From contig NZ_JAPDDP010000012.1 in assembly GCF_027587195.1 (NCBI RefSeq), positions 1 to 64,000 of the forward strand: a stretch of 64,000 nucleotides of DNA. The letters run 5' to 3'. Source of the stretch: Solirubrobacter phytolaccae (GTDB taxonomy: Bacteria > Actinomycetota > Thermoleophilia > Solirubrobacterales > Solirubrobacteraceae). The translations under genes were made by a program, and so were the position numbers. Below are positions 33,080-41,737 of the stretch, one piece after another. The notes under the pieces were generated by a model. It was not told the DNA's origin. It saw nothing but the letters and a program-made list of their open reading frames with translations, and ran no database searches. Each line of letters begins with the position of its first letter. Position 1 is the first letter of the stretch.

Positions 33080-33457
33080 ACGCACCATTCCACGGTCGGG
33101 TTGTCGTCGTCGCGTGCCCGCGTGGTGACATCACGATCGCCGCCAACTCGCTGGTGACGTGCCGGCCGAGCGCCGACTGCACGGCGGCGTAGGCGGCGAA
33201 CACCACGCTGCAGGTCGAGTACGACAACGGGTTCAACGCCATGCAGTTCGTCAACACCGCTCGGCAGCCCGATGGTCATCCGCCTCGTGGTCAACACGGC
33301 GACGGTCTCCGCGACCACCCCGGAAGCCGACCCGTCCAACAACACGAGCAGCGCGACCACAACGGTCACGGCGGGCGGCTCCAGCGGCGAAGACCACCAC
33401 CACAGCTGGTGGAAGTGGCTGCCGTGGTGGCTCGCCTCGGGGTGGCCGCACCGGTAG
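33080..33457 (+). pseudogene. 3' remnant of a DUF11-type secreted repeat protein
   Basis: Broken reading with an in-frame stop near 33187-33189 and a frame change near 33270. The last part, VNTATVSATTPEADPSNNTSS, is the conserved end of a DUF11 repeat. It is followed by a His/Trp-rich tail ending at a stop near 33457. The 5' part of the gene is absent. Confidence 0.6.
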
Positions 33458-33635
33458 CGGCGGTTCGCAGCGTGCGGTGACGGGTTCGGCGAGCTCGCCA
33501 CCGTGCGCGAGGCATGATCAGAGGTTGATCAACACTTATTGTTCGTGTAGTTAAAGCACTCATGTGTCCCGCTGTGAAGAGTGAGCGTCGCACGCTCGTG
33601 GCCCGCTCGCGCACCACTCTGCTCGGCGGCTGCGC

Positions 33636-35420
33636 ATGAGCGCTGCCGAACGGGGCGTGCCGGCCGGGCCCTGTGTCTCCTCGCTGGCCGCGACACCCGC
33701 GGGCCCGCTCCCCGCGCCGGGACCATCGTCACGGGTGTCAGCGTTCCTCGCGCTGCAGCGCAATGCCGGGAACCGTGCCGCGGGCGGCGTCGCCGCAGCT
33801 GGGCGCCCCGATCGCGGGACCCGGTGGACCCCACGCGAGCGCAGCACCGATCCAGCGCTGAGCGCGCACGATCAAGCCCTTTCAGCGGCTCTCGCTCGCA
33901 CGCGCCTCGCTCGTATGTATGAACCGGCATCGGACACACATGAGCCTCCCCCGCCAACCCCATCATCCGCCGGTCTTGGGACCCCTCCGGTTCCGACGCA
34001 GCCGCCGGAGATCACTCCACCGACCGACCCTCCGCTACCGCAGCCCCCGGCGACCTCCGCCGAGCCCGCGCCCGAGCCCGAGTGGGTGAAGTCTGCCGCG
34101 AAGGCCTTCGACACGACAATCGGGCCGATGCACGACCCCGAAGAACAGGCGATGCGGAACGCGTTCCTGGCTGGGATCCGCGCGGCTCCCGGGATCTCTG
34201 CGGAGAGCTCGACAACCTACATCCTCAAGCAGTACCTGGCAGGTAAGCCCGGATTCGACGGCTTGTTCGAGGCCCTCCACGCGCGACAGACGGCCGACTA
34301 CACGGGCTCCCTCCCTGGCAAGGAGGCGCGCGATAGGTCGACCACCTATGACACGCTGCACCCAGAGCTCAAGCGAATCGCCGCGGAACCTTCTTCAACC
34401 GCCGGAAGCGCGTACGTCGAGCGTGTGCGTGAGCTTGAGAGCGAGTACAAGAAGAGCGCCCGGCTGATGCCGGTGCTCCAGGAACTCGCGATTGCCCAGA
34501 AGAACCAGCTCGGACCGCTCGTCTCGTTCGCGTCGAAGTACGACGGCGCCTATCGCGACGCTGCCCCCAATGCGCCACTGCTCGACCGGATCTTCACCTT
34601 GCTGGCGTGGCATACCCCGCTGTTCAGCGACGACTCGAAGGGCGTGAATGATCAGCGCGGCCTGAGACGGTCCATCGGACTTGCCCTGCTCGCGGAGGCG
34701 AACCAACTCGCCGGGCTTGCCAACCCTCTAGACCCCCAGCAACCACTGCGCAACCTCCTGCCCGCCAAAGCGCGAGACTTCGGCACGCTGAGCCAGGAGA
34801 ACTACGCGCTCCCCCCTGAGGCAGAGATCGACACCCGCCGCGCCGTGCGCTCCGGAATCATCACCGCGATGCCGGGAGCGATCCTCTCAGGCGAAGAGTC
34901 CGATGGCCGGCTCTTGGAACGGCATCTGATCGCCGCATTCGCACCGTGGGGCGCGGGCAACATCGTCGCGGGCCACCTCGTGGCCGGCAGCCTCGGCGGC
35001 GGTAACGTCGACTCCAACTTGGCTCCGCTGCTGGGAACGTTCAACACCGGCGATCACGGGATGCGTGCGCCCGAGACCGCCGCCGCTACGAAGCTCAGGG
35101 CCGGCGAGGTGATCTACTACGAGACGACCGTCACCTACGGGCCGATCCTCGCGCCCGACGGCTGGGAGTACCAGCTTCCCGTCACCGTGACCGTCGTGTT
35201 GCGACCCCTCGAGCTCAAGGAAGGGGGGAACCGGACCGAGATCGATGACTACACAGTCGCCAAGGACTCGAGGACCTGGGTTCTCCCGCATGCGTGGCCG
35301 ACGGGTCAGACGCAACCGTCGGCACCGCAGGGCGAGTCGTCAGACCGGAAGGGCAAGGGGAAGCGACCGCAAGGGGGTTCAGGCGGATCCGCACGGGGCG
35401 GCAAACGCACGAAGACTTAG
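33636..35420 (+). CDS. Putative polymorphic/eCIS-type toxin with LQxxAGNxA motif and nuclease-like C-terminal domain (594 aa)
   Basis: Residues ~33-50 read SRVSAFLALQRNAGNRAA, matching the LQxxAGNxA signature seen at the N-termini of many proteins linked to extracellular contractile injection systems and DUF4157 proteins. A Pro-rich linker (~105-150) follows, then a helical central region. The C-terminal domain (~420-560) contains LERHLIAAFAPWGAGNIVAGHL, LGGGNVDSNLAPLLGTFN and GDHGMR. This GHL...LGG...NLxP...N..H order resembles DNA/RNA non-specific endonuclease-like toxin domains. The tail is Lys/Gly-rich and basic. Third positions contain visibly more A/T than in neighbouring genes, and decayed genes lie just upstream, both suggesting transfer. 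No signal peptide and no obvious immunity gene are present. The function is a hypothesis. Confidence 0.6.
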   Translation: MSAAERGVPAGPCVSSLAATPAGPLPAPGPSSRVSAFLALQRNAGNRAAGGVAAAGRPDRGTRWTPRERSTDPALSAHDQALSAALARTRLARMYEPASDTHEPPPPTPSSAGLGTPPVPTQPPEITPPTDPPLPQPPATSAEPAPEPEWVKSAAKAFDTTIGPMHDPEEQAMRNAFLAGIRAAPGISAESSTTYILKQYLAGKPGFDGLFEALHARQTADYTGSLPGKEARDRSTTYDTLHPELKRIAAEPSSTAGSAYVERVRELESEYKKSARLMPVLQELAIAQKNQLGPLVSFASKYDGAYRDAAPNAPLLDRIFTLLAWHTPLFSDDSKGVNDQRGLRRSIGLALLAEANQLAGLANPLDPQQPLRNLLPAKARDFGTLSQENYALPPEAEIDTRRAVRSGIITAMPGAILSGEESDGRLLERHLIAAFAPWGAGNIVAGHLVAGSLGGGNVDSNLAPLLGTFNTGDHGMRAPETAAATKLRAGEVIYYETTVTYGPILAPDGWEYQLPVTVTVVLRPLELKEGGNRTEIDDYTVAKDSRTWVLPHAWPTGQTQPSAPQGESSDRKGKGKRPQGGSGGSARGGKRTKT

Positions 35421-35611
35421 TGGCTGCCCTACCGCGCCCTCGGCCCGGTCGGAGAGTCCCCTGGGAGGGCGTCCTCGACGGCAGTGGGTCCTCGCCCTAT
35501 TGTCGACTGATTGCGTCCAACGTCAGGAATTGAACCGCCCGCACCGATGCAATAAGTGACGGCGTGTCAGCAGAGGCGGAGCCGTCACGACGCAAGGAGG
35601 CGCGTTACGCC

Positions 35612-36073
35612 ATGCTCAACAGGCTGATCCTCGTCATCGCGATCGCGGTCGTGGCCGCCAGCGGCGTGTACACGTACGTGGTCGACAAGGCGCCCGTCCC
35701 GACAGCGGCCAAGGTCAAGGCCAAGGTGGAGGGCAGCGTGTACATGTTGGAGAAGGAGTTCCTCGTCAACCTGGCCGACGGCCGGTTCGCCAGGCTGCAG
35801 GTCGGCCTCGTCCTGGCGTCGGACGACACGTCGACCGTGCCGGCGAACGGCGGCAACACGTTCGCCCCGACGCGCCCGAGCGGCTACGGCGCGATGCTCC
35901 AGGAGGGGGTCGTGCGCGACGTCATCACCACGACGCTCACGGGCGCCGTGGACACGGACCTGATGACGACGAAGGGCCGCAGGCGGATCAAGGCGGCGGT
36001 CCTGAAGGAGATCAAGGACCGCACGGACGTGAAGGCGGAGCGGGTCGTGCTCGCCGACGTCGTCGTCCAGTAG
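35612..36073 (+). CDS. FliL-like flagellar basal-body-associated protein, orphan
   Basis: 153-residue single-span membrane protein: TM helix ~3-22, then a periplasmic FliL-type domain with VYMLEKEFLVNLADGRFARLQVGLVL, and a C-terminal KAAVLKEIKDRTDVKAERVVLADVVVQ that matches the end of FliL. FliL stabilises stator units around the flagellar motor. The ATG at 35612 is chosen because AAGGAGG lies 11 bases upstream; an in-frame GTG at 35564 would add 16 residues. No other motility gene is in the window, so it may be detached from its cluster or a FliL-fold protein with another role. Confidence 0.75.
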   Translation: MLNRLILVIAIAVVAASGVYTYVVDKAPVPTAAKVKAKVEGSVYMLEKEFLVNLADGRFARLQVGLVLASDDTSTVPANGGNTFAPTRPSGYGAMLQEGVVRDVITTTLTGAVDTDLMTTKGRRRIKAAVLKEIKDRTDVKAERVVLADVVVQ

Positions 36074-36123
36074 ATCCAGCGGGTTCGCCTTGGCGCGTTT
36101 GCGTGCTACCTTGCCGCGCGCCG

Positions 36124-39100
36124 ATGCCGGACCGCCGCGCCCCACTTAGAGAGCGCGACGCCGAGTTGGGCGCGATCGCCGGCTCACTCGAAGCCCTGGC
36201 CGCGGGCCGGCCCGGCGTGCTGATGATCGAGGGTCCGGCGGGGATCGGCAAGACGTCGCTGCTCGCCGCGCTCGAGACGCGCGCGCAGACGGCCGGGCTC
36301 CGGGTGCTGCGGGCCCGCGGGAGCGAGCTGGAAGGGGACTTCGCGTTCGGGATCGCGGGACAGCTGCTGGAGCCGCTCGTGTTCACGGGCGGCGCGGACG
36401 AGCTGGAGCGCTGGTTCGCCGGGCCGGCGGCGGCGGCCCGGCCGCTCTTCGACCTCGAGCTTGCGCGCGAGGCGGTGGTCGACGATGCCGTGCGCCAGCA
36501 GCGCCGGCACGGGCTGTTCTGGCTGGTCGCGAACCTGAGCCGCGAGCGGCCGTTGCTGATCGTGGTCGACGACGCGCAGTGGGCCGACGACGCGTCGGCC
36601 GAGTTCCTGCGCCACCTCGCCACCCGGCTGGACCGGCTGCCGGTGCTGCTGGTGATCGCGTCGCGACCGAGCGGCGGGCCGTTGCTCCGGCTGCTCGCCG
36701 AGGTGAGCACCCGCGTGCTCCGTCCCGCGCGGCTGTCCCAGGACGCGGTGGCGGCGTGGGTCTCGGAGGCATTCGAGACGGCCGGCGACGCCTCCTTCAC
36801 CGAGGCCGTGCACCGCGCCACCGACGGCAACCCGTTCCTGGTCGGCGAGCTCGTGCGCGAGGTGCGCGCGCAGGGCATGGAGCCCGGGCACGACGCGAGC
36901 GAGCGCGTGCGGACACTCTCCCCCAGCAGCGTGACGACCGCCGTCGTGGTGCGCCTGGAGTCGCTGCCGCCTGAGGCCGGAGCCCTGGCCCGCGCGCTCG
37001 CGACGCTCGGCGAGGCGGGCGTCGAGGTCGTCGCGGACCTCGCCGGCCAGCCGCTCGAGGTGGCGACCGCGGCCGCGACCGCGCTCGTCCGCGCGGACAT
37101 CCTCGCCGACCGCCGCACGGCCGCGCGGGACACGGGCTCCACGCCACGGCGCAGAGCCGCGGACGACGTCGGAGCGGACTCGCCACCGCGCCGCGCGACG
37201 GACTTGCCCGGCGCCGCCACGCCGCGCCGAGCGACGGACACGCCCAGCGCCGCCACGCCGCGCCGAGCGACGGACACGCCCAGCGCGTCCTCGGCGTGGC
37301 ACCCGGACGCCCCCAGCGCGCCGGCCGACGACGGCCATCGCCTGCGGTTCGCGCATCCCCTCGTGCGCACCGCGCTCTACGACGACATCCCCGCGCCGGA
37401 GCGGCGGATCGCGCACGGCCGCGCGGCGCTCGCGCTCCATCGCGCCGGTGCGCGGCCCGAGCAGGTCGCGGCGCAGCTCCTGCTCGCGCCGCCGGTCCGC
37501 GAGGAGCCGTGGGCGCTCGCCACCCTCGCGGCCGCCGCGCGGGCCGCGCTCAGCCGCGGCGTGCCGGAAGTGGCCACGCGGCTGCTCGCGCGGGCGCTGC
37601 AGGAGACCGGCGACCCGGACGTGCGCTGCGAGCTGCTGCTCGCGCTCGGCCGGGCGGAGGTGCTCGCGCGCGAACCCGATGCCGTCGACCATCTGCGCGA
37701 AGCGGTGCAGCTCGCGCGGACGCCCGCCCAGCGTGTCGCCGCCACGGTCACGCTCAGCCGCGTGCTGCGCTTCGCCGCCGCGGGCGGCGAGGCCGTCGAG
37801 CTGCTGGAGGAAGTCGGCGCCACGCTCGAGGACGAGTCGCTGAAGCTGCGGATCGAGCTCGAGCTGCTCGCTGCCGCCACGGTCAGCCACGAGGCGCGCC
37901 GGCGCGTCGGTGCGCCCGGTGAGCGCTGGCCGCGCCCGTCCGACGACGCCTTCTTCGCCCAGTTCCTGCAGGCGGCGCACGCGGTCGAGGCCGCCGGTCA
38001 GGGCCAGCCCGCGACGCGCGTGCTCGAGCTGGCGACGGCCGGTGTCGCGGTCGACCCCGGTCCGACGCATCTCGGCCGCCACGTCCGGCTGCTCGCGGCC
38101 TACGCGTTCCTGCTCAGCGACCACTACGACCTCGTCGAGCAGCAGCTCGACGCGCTCGCGGACGTCGCCGCCGCCCGCGGTGGGGCCGAGCTCGCCGCCA
38201 GCGTCACGGCGCAGCGCGCGTTCCTCGCCTACCGGCGCGGGCACCTCGACGACGCCTCCCGGCACGCGCTCGCCGCGCTCGACCCCGACGACGAGACGGG
38301 ACCGCCGTCGGCGTACCTGCTGCCCGCGGTCGCCGGGCTGATCTGGGTCGCGATCGGCACGGGCGAGCCGCCGCACCCGATCGTCGCCCTCACCCCCACC
38401 GACGGCGACAGCCTGTTCGCTCGTCATCTCGACTTCGCGCACGCGGTGCTCGCCGTGCAGCAGGGCGACCGCGAGCTCGGGCTGGCGCGGCTGCTCGCCG
38501 TCGGGGAGCGTGAGCTCGCGCTCGGCTGGTCCGGTCCCGCCCCGCTGGCGTGGCGCTCGCAGGCCGCGCTCGCGCTCGACGCGCTCGATCGCCGCGACGA
38601 GGCCCGGCCGCTCGCCGAGGAGGAGCTCCGACTCGCCGAGGCTTGCGAGTCGCCGCGCGCGATCGGCATGGCGCAGCGCACCGTCGCGCTGCTCACCGAC
38701 GACCCCGAGGAGCGGATCGCCGGGCTGGAGCGGGCCGTCGAGGTACTCGCCCGCTCCGGCGCCGACCTCGAGCACGCCCGCGCGCTCCTCGAGCTCGGCA
38801 CCGCGCTGCGCCGCGAGCGCGGCCCCGGCGCGGCACGCGAACCGCTGCGCGCCGCCTACGGCCTCGCCGAGCGCTGCGGAGCGACCGCCGTCACCGAGCG
38901 CGCGCACAAGGAGCTGCTGGCCGCCGGTGCACGCCCGCGGCGGGCGGCGACGAGCGGCGGCGAGGCGCTCACCGAGCGCGAGCGCGCCGTCGCCGAGCTG
39001 GCCGCGGCGGGACAGACCAACCGCGGCATCGCGGAAGCGCTGTTCGTGAGCGAGAAGACCGTCGAGACGCACCTGCGCCATGTGTTCCGCAAGCTCGGCG

Positions 39101-39147
39101 TCGGGTCGCGGCGCGCGCTCCCTGAAGTGCTCGACGACACCCCCTGA
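36124..39147 (+). CDS. STAND-type LuxR-family transcriptional regulator with internal repeat insertion
   Basis: 1007-residue AAA/TPR/HTH regulator. Walker A GPAGIGKT (~residues 37-44), Walker B LLIVVDDAQWADD (~145), helical repeat region ~400-930. A C-terminal LuxR HTH follows (LTERERAVAELAAAGQTNRG...VETHLRHVFRKLGVG). ATG 36124 is preferred; a GTG 21 bases upstream is in frame. Between ADILADRRTAARD and HRLRFAHPLVRTAL a ~60-residue Arg/Pro/Thr-rich repeat insert (residues ~339-399) interrupts a region that is short in the paralogue at 26781-29543. Signal and target genes are unknown. It precedes a Gly-rich secreted protein gene. Confidence 0.88.
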   Translation: MPDRRAPLRERDAELGAIAGSLEALAAGRPGVLMIEGPAGIGKTSLLAALETRAQTAGLRVLRARGSELEGDFAFGIAGQLLEPLVFTGGADELERWFAGPAAAARPLFDLELAREAVVDDAVRQQRRHGLFWLVANLSRERPLLIVVDDAQWADDASAEFLRHLATRLDRLPVLLVIASRPSGGPLLRLLAEVSTRVLRPARLSQDAVAAWVSEAFETAGDASFTEAVHRATDGNPFLVGELVREVRAQGMEPGHDASERVRTLSPSSVTTAVVVRLESLPPEAGALARALATLGEAGVEVVADLAGQPLEVATAAATALVRADILADRRTAARDTGSTPRRRAADDVGADSPPRRATDLPGAATPRRATDTPSAATPRRATDTPSASSAWHPDAPSAPADDGHRLRFAHPLVRTALYDDIPAPERRIAHGRAALALHRAGARPEQVAAQLLLAPPVREEPWALATLAAAARAALSRGVPEVATRLLARALQETGDPDVRCELLLALGRAEVLAREPDAVDHLREAVQLARTPAQRVAATVTLSRVLRFAAAGGEAVELLEEVGATLEDESLKLRIELELLAAATVSHEARRRVGAPGERWPRPSDDAFFAQFLQAAHAVEAAGQGQPATRVLELATAGVAVDPGPTHLGRHVRLLAAYAFLLSDHYDLVEQQLDALADVAAARGGAELAASVTAQRAFLAYRRGHLDDASRHALAALDPDDETGPPSAYLLPAVAGLIWVAIGTGEPPHPIVALTPTDGDSLFARHLDFAHAVLAVQQGDRELGLARLLAVGERELALGWSGPAPLAWRSQAALALDALDRRDEARPLAEEELRLAEACESPRAIGMAQRTVALLTDDPEERIAGLERAVEVLARSGADLEHARALLELGTALRRERGPGAAREPLRAAYGLAERCGATAVTERAHKELLAAGARPRRAATSGGEALTERERAVAELAAAGQTNRGIAEALFVSEKTVETHLRHVFRKLGVGSRRALPEVLDDTP
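37138..37320 (+). repeat. In-frame tandem repeat inside the LuxR regulator
   Basis: Two perfect 36-bp copies at 37213-37248 and 37249-37284, each encoding AATPRRATDTPS. They are preceded by two degenerate copies (STPRRRAADDVGAD and SPPRRATDLPG) and followed by a partial one. The unit is a multiple of three, so the frame is kept. Confidence 0.9.
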
Positions 39148-39264
39148 GACGAAAGATCAGGGACGCGTCTCAGGGACGCTCCCGATTGTCGGGGCATTGG
39201 CGGCGCGGCATCGTGATGGCGGTGGACACGAGGTCCACCTCACAACCGCAACGGAGTGCACACG

Positions 39265-40671
39265 ATGTTGACCTTCAGAAAGCGCGGTGTCAGCGTCGCG
39301 CTCTTCGCCGCAGCCCTCGCGGCGAGCGCCACGTCGGCCCAGGCCGCGACCATCCACAAGATCAATCCGAGCTGCGGCTGGAACGCCGGGTCCTACGCGT
39401 GCTCGCAGACCTTCACGGCGACGGGTGGCGTGCACGGCTGGGACATCGAGTCGACCCGACCGATCGAGGTGACCGCGATCGGCGCCCGCGGCGGCCGTGC
39501 CGGCAACGGCACCGGCGGCGGCCTCGGCGGTGAGGTCAAGACGACCACCCGGTACGCGGATCTGTGCCTGACGATCGCCGGCGCCGGCGGCGACGCCAAC
39601 GGCCCCACCGGTGGCGGCGGTGGCGCCAACGGCGGCGGCTGGGGCGGCCACGGCCCGGACGGCAAGGGTGGCGGCGGTGGCGGCGGCGCGACCACGGTGC
39701 GCGAGTCGCCGTACTACGACCCCTGCCGGGTCCCCGGCGGCACGCTCGTGGCGACCGGACCGGGCGGCGGCGGTGGCGCCCCGTCCAACGTCGGCGGCGA
39801 CGCCGGCGCCAACGCGCCCGGCGGAGTCGACGGTTGCGGCGGCGGCGCCGGCAAGGCGCCCTCGGGCGGCCGCGGCGGCACGAACTGCAGCGGCGGCTCC
39901 TACAACGGCAGCGCCGGCACGGTCGGCCAGGGCGGCAATGGCGGCGAGGGCTCCGCAGGGCAGTGCGTCCGCTACGAGTGCATGATGCCCCAGTACCAGT
40001 TCTCCGGCGGTGGCGGCGGTGGCGGCGGTGTCTACGGCGGCGGTGGCGGCGGTTCACCCAAGAGCGTCAGCCGCGGCGGCCTCAACGGCGGCGCGGGCGG
40101 CGGCGGTGGCGGCTCGGGCAGCGGCTCGGTCAAGACCAGCACCGCGCTCCCCTCGGTGACCCTCACCTGGTACCCGCCGAACCCGCCGTCGATGCTCACC
40201 AACGGCAGCTTCGAGGAGCCGGCGCTTCCGGCGAACTCCTGGGACCTCCGCACCAACGTGCCCGGCTGGACCGACGTCAACGGGCGCCCGATCGAGCTGC
40301 AGAGTTACGCCGGTGCCGCGTCCGGCAAGCAGTACATCGAGATCGACGCCAACGAGGGCAGCAGCCTCAAGGCGACCTTCCCGAGCGCCGCCTACACCCA
40401 GTACCGGATCACGTTCAAGTACGCGGCCCGGCCCGGTCTGGGAGCCGACCAGAACCGCCTCTACTTCGCTGCCTATCACTGGGTCGGCGCGCCCCAGCTC
40501 GAAGGCGTCCTGACCGCCGACGGGACCGGTCGCAGCACACCGGAGTGGAAGGAATTCTCCGGCGTCTTCATGGCCCACAACAACCAGAGCACGATCGTCC
40601 TCCGCGAGGACGGGCCGAGCAACGGCGTCGGCATGTTCGTCGACGACTTCTCGGTCACGCCGATCGGCTGA
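39265..40671 (+). CDS. Secreted Gly-rich protein with C-terminal jelly-roll-like domain
   Basis: 468-residue exported protein. Signal peptide ~1-28 (TSAQA). An N-terminal Cys-containing segment (NPSCGWNAGSYACSQTF) starts a lectin-like fold. Residues ~75-295 are extremely Gly-rich (GGGGGGA, GGGGGGGGVYGGGGGG) with several Cys. Residues ~310-468 form a beta-sandwich starting MLTNGSFEEPALPANSW, typical of DUF642/choice-of-anchor carbohydrate-binding-like domains, and ending MFVDDFSVTPIG. ATG 39265 is chosen for its CGGAG site and correct signal peptide; an in-frame GTG is at 39256. Probably a surface or matrix protein; role unknown. Confidence 0.8.
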   Translation: MLTFRKRGVSVALFAAALAASATSAQAATIHKINPSCGWNAGSYACSQTFTATGGVHGWDIESTRPIEVTAIGARGGRAGNGTGGGLGGEVKTTTRYADLCLTIAGAGGDANGPTGGGGGANGGGWGGHGPDGKGGGGGGGATTVRESPYYDPCRVPGGTLVATGPGGGGGAPSNVGGDAGANAPGGVDGCGGGAGKAPSGGRGGTNCSGGSYNGSAGTVGQGGNGGEGSAGQCVRYECMMPQYQFSGGGGGGGGVYGGGGGGSPKSVSRGGLNGGAGGGGGGSGSGSVKTSTALPSVTLTWYPPNPPSMLTNGSFEEPALPANSWDLRTNVPGWTDVNGRPIELQSYAGAASGKQYIEIDANEGSSLKATFPSAAYTQYRITFKYAARPGLGADQNRLYFAAYHWVGAPQLEGVLTADGTGRSTPEWKEFSGVFMAHNNQSTIVLREDGPSNGVGMFVDDFSVTPIG

Positions 40672-40686
40672 CGCGTCACGACGGTT

Positions 40687-40716
40687 CGCGGGCAGGTGCC
40701 TCCACGCCTGCCCGCG
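40687..40716. terminator. Bidirectional terminator-like hairpin
   Basis: CGCGGGCAGG, 10-base loop, CCTGCCCGCG: perfect 10-bp stem between the convergent Gly-rich protein gene and EAL gene. Confidence 0.7.
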
Positions 40717-40725
40717 TCGTTCGAC

Positions 40726-41628
40726 CTACGATGCCGCGATGAGGCGCCACGGCTTGCGCCCCGTCCAGCTCGACGGTCCGCCGCGGAAGCGGTCGTGCCG
40801 TTGGGGCGAGGGTGTCTGGAACCGGTTCAGCAGCGCCGGGGTCCTCGCCTGCTGGACGAGTCCGTCGAGCGCGGGCGAGTCGGCGGCCCAGCCGGTGTGC
40901 GGCCGGCCCAGCAGATAGCCCTGGACGTGGGTCACGCCGGCGCGGTGCAACCAGCGCAGTTGCTGCAGGGTCTCGACGCCTTCCGCGCACACCTGCGCGC
41001 CGGTCGACAGCGCCGCGTGGACCAGCTCCTCCACGGCTGACGCGCGAGCCGGATCGTCGTCCAGGCTCGTGATCAGGCTGCGGTCGAGCTTGACGAGCTC
41101 CGGCGCGAGCAGGGCGATGTCGGCGAGTCGCGCATGGCCTGAGCCGACGTCGTCGAGCGCGAACTGCGCGCCGCGGCGCCGATAGCCGCGGAGCGTCGCC
41201 GGCAGCGTCGGGTCGGCGGAGATCGACTCGTTCTCGGTGAGCTCGAACACCAGGCCGCTGAGGTCGCACGGCAGGACCTCGCCGAGCGCGCGGGTGCCGA
41301 GCGTCGAAGGGCTGACGTTGACGGTGAGGTAGGTCCCGGCGGGACGGTCCGGGACGCACAACGCCGCGTCGATGGCCGCCGCTTCCAAACGGGCCCCGAG
41401 CCCGCACGCGTGCGCGCAGCCGAACCACTGCTGCGGCCCCCATCCGAGCCGCCGGTCGAACCGAGACAACGCTTCGTGACCGACGATCCGCCCGGTCACG
41501 AGATCGACGATCGGCTGGGCGACGATCCGGATGCCGTCCGGATCGGCCATCACGGCTTCGACCATGCGGGGCGCGTCATGCGAAACCCGGGGGCTCGGGT
41601 GACTGTCCATGGGCTCAACAACGCTCAC
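40726..41628 (-). CDS. EAL-domain cyclic di-GMP phosphodiesterase
   Basis: 300-residue stand-alone EAL protein hydrolysing c-di-GMP to pGpG; cytoplasmic. All catalytic and metal motifs are visible in order: GHEALSRF (the EAL Glu), TYLTVNVSPS (Asn), FELTENE (Glu), ALDDVGSGHA (Asp-Asp), VKLDRSLI (Lys), CAEGVET (Glu), VQGYLLGRP (Gln). Activity is therefore likely. No GGDEF, PAS or membrane part is attached. GTG 41628 gives the full ORF; ATG 41610 is an alternative six codons in. The C-terminal ~45 residues are basic and outside the domain. c-di-GMP control of nearby surface proteins is a reasonable inference only. Confidence 0.92.
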   Translation of the reverse strand: MSVVEPMDSHPSPRVSHDAPRMVEAVMADPDGIRIVAQPIVDLVTGRIVGHEALSRFDRRLGWGPQQWFGCAHACGLGARLEAAAIDAALCVPDRPAGTYLTVNVSPSTLGTRALGEVLPCDLSGLVFELTENESISADPTLPATLRGYRRRGAQFALDDVGSGHARLADIALLAPELVKLDRSLITSLDDDPARASAVEELVHAALSTGAQVCAEGVETLQQLRWLHRAGVTHVQGYLLGRPHTGWAADSPALDGLVQQARTPALLNRFQTPSPQRHDRFRGGPSSWTGRKPWRLIAAS

Positions 41629-41737
41629 CGATCGCGGCCCTTGCGAGAAATCCTTCTCACCACTGACAGAGCGTCAGCAATGAAACTCCCGGGAGGTCAT
41701 ATATGTCGTTGCAGACGCATCTACTATGCTGTTCGTC

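Noticed and set aside
37138-37320. CRISPR or regulatory iteron
   Set aside because: Repeats are contiguous, in frame and within a LuxR coding sequence.
41703-41720. MarR operator ATGTCGTTGC/GCAGACGCAT
   Set aside because: Symmetry is weak and overlaps the likely -10 area; noted only within the MarR entry.
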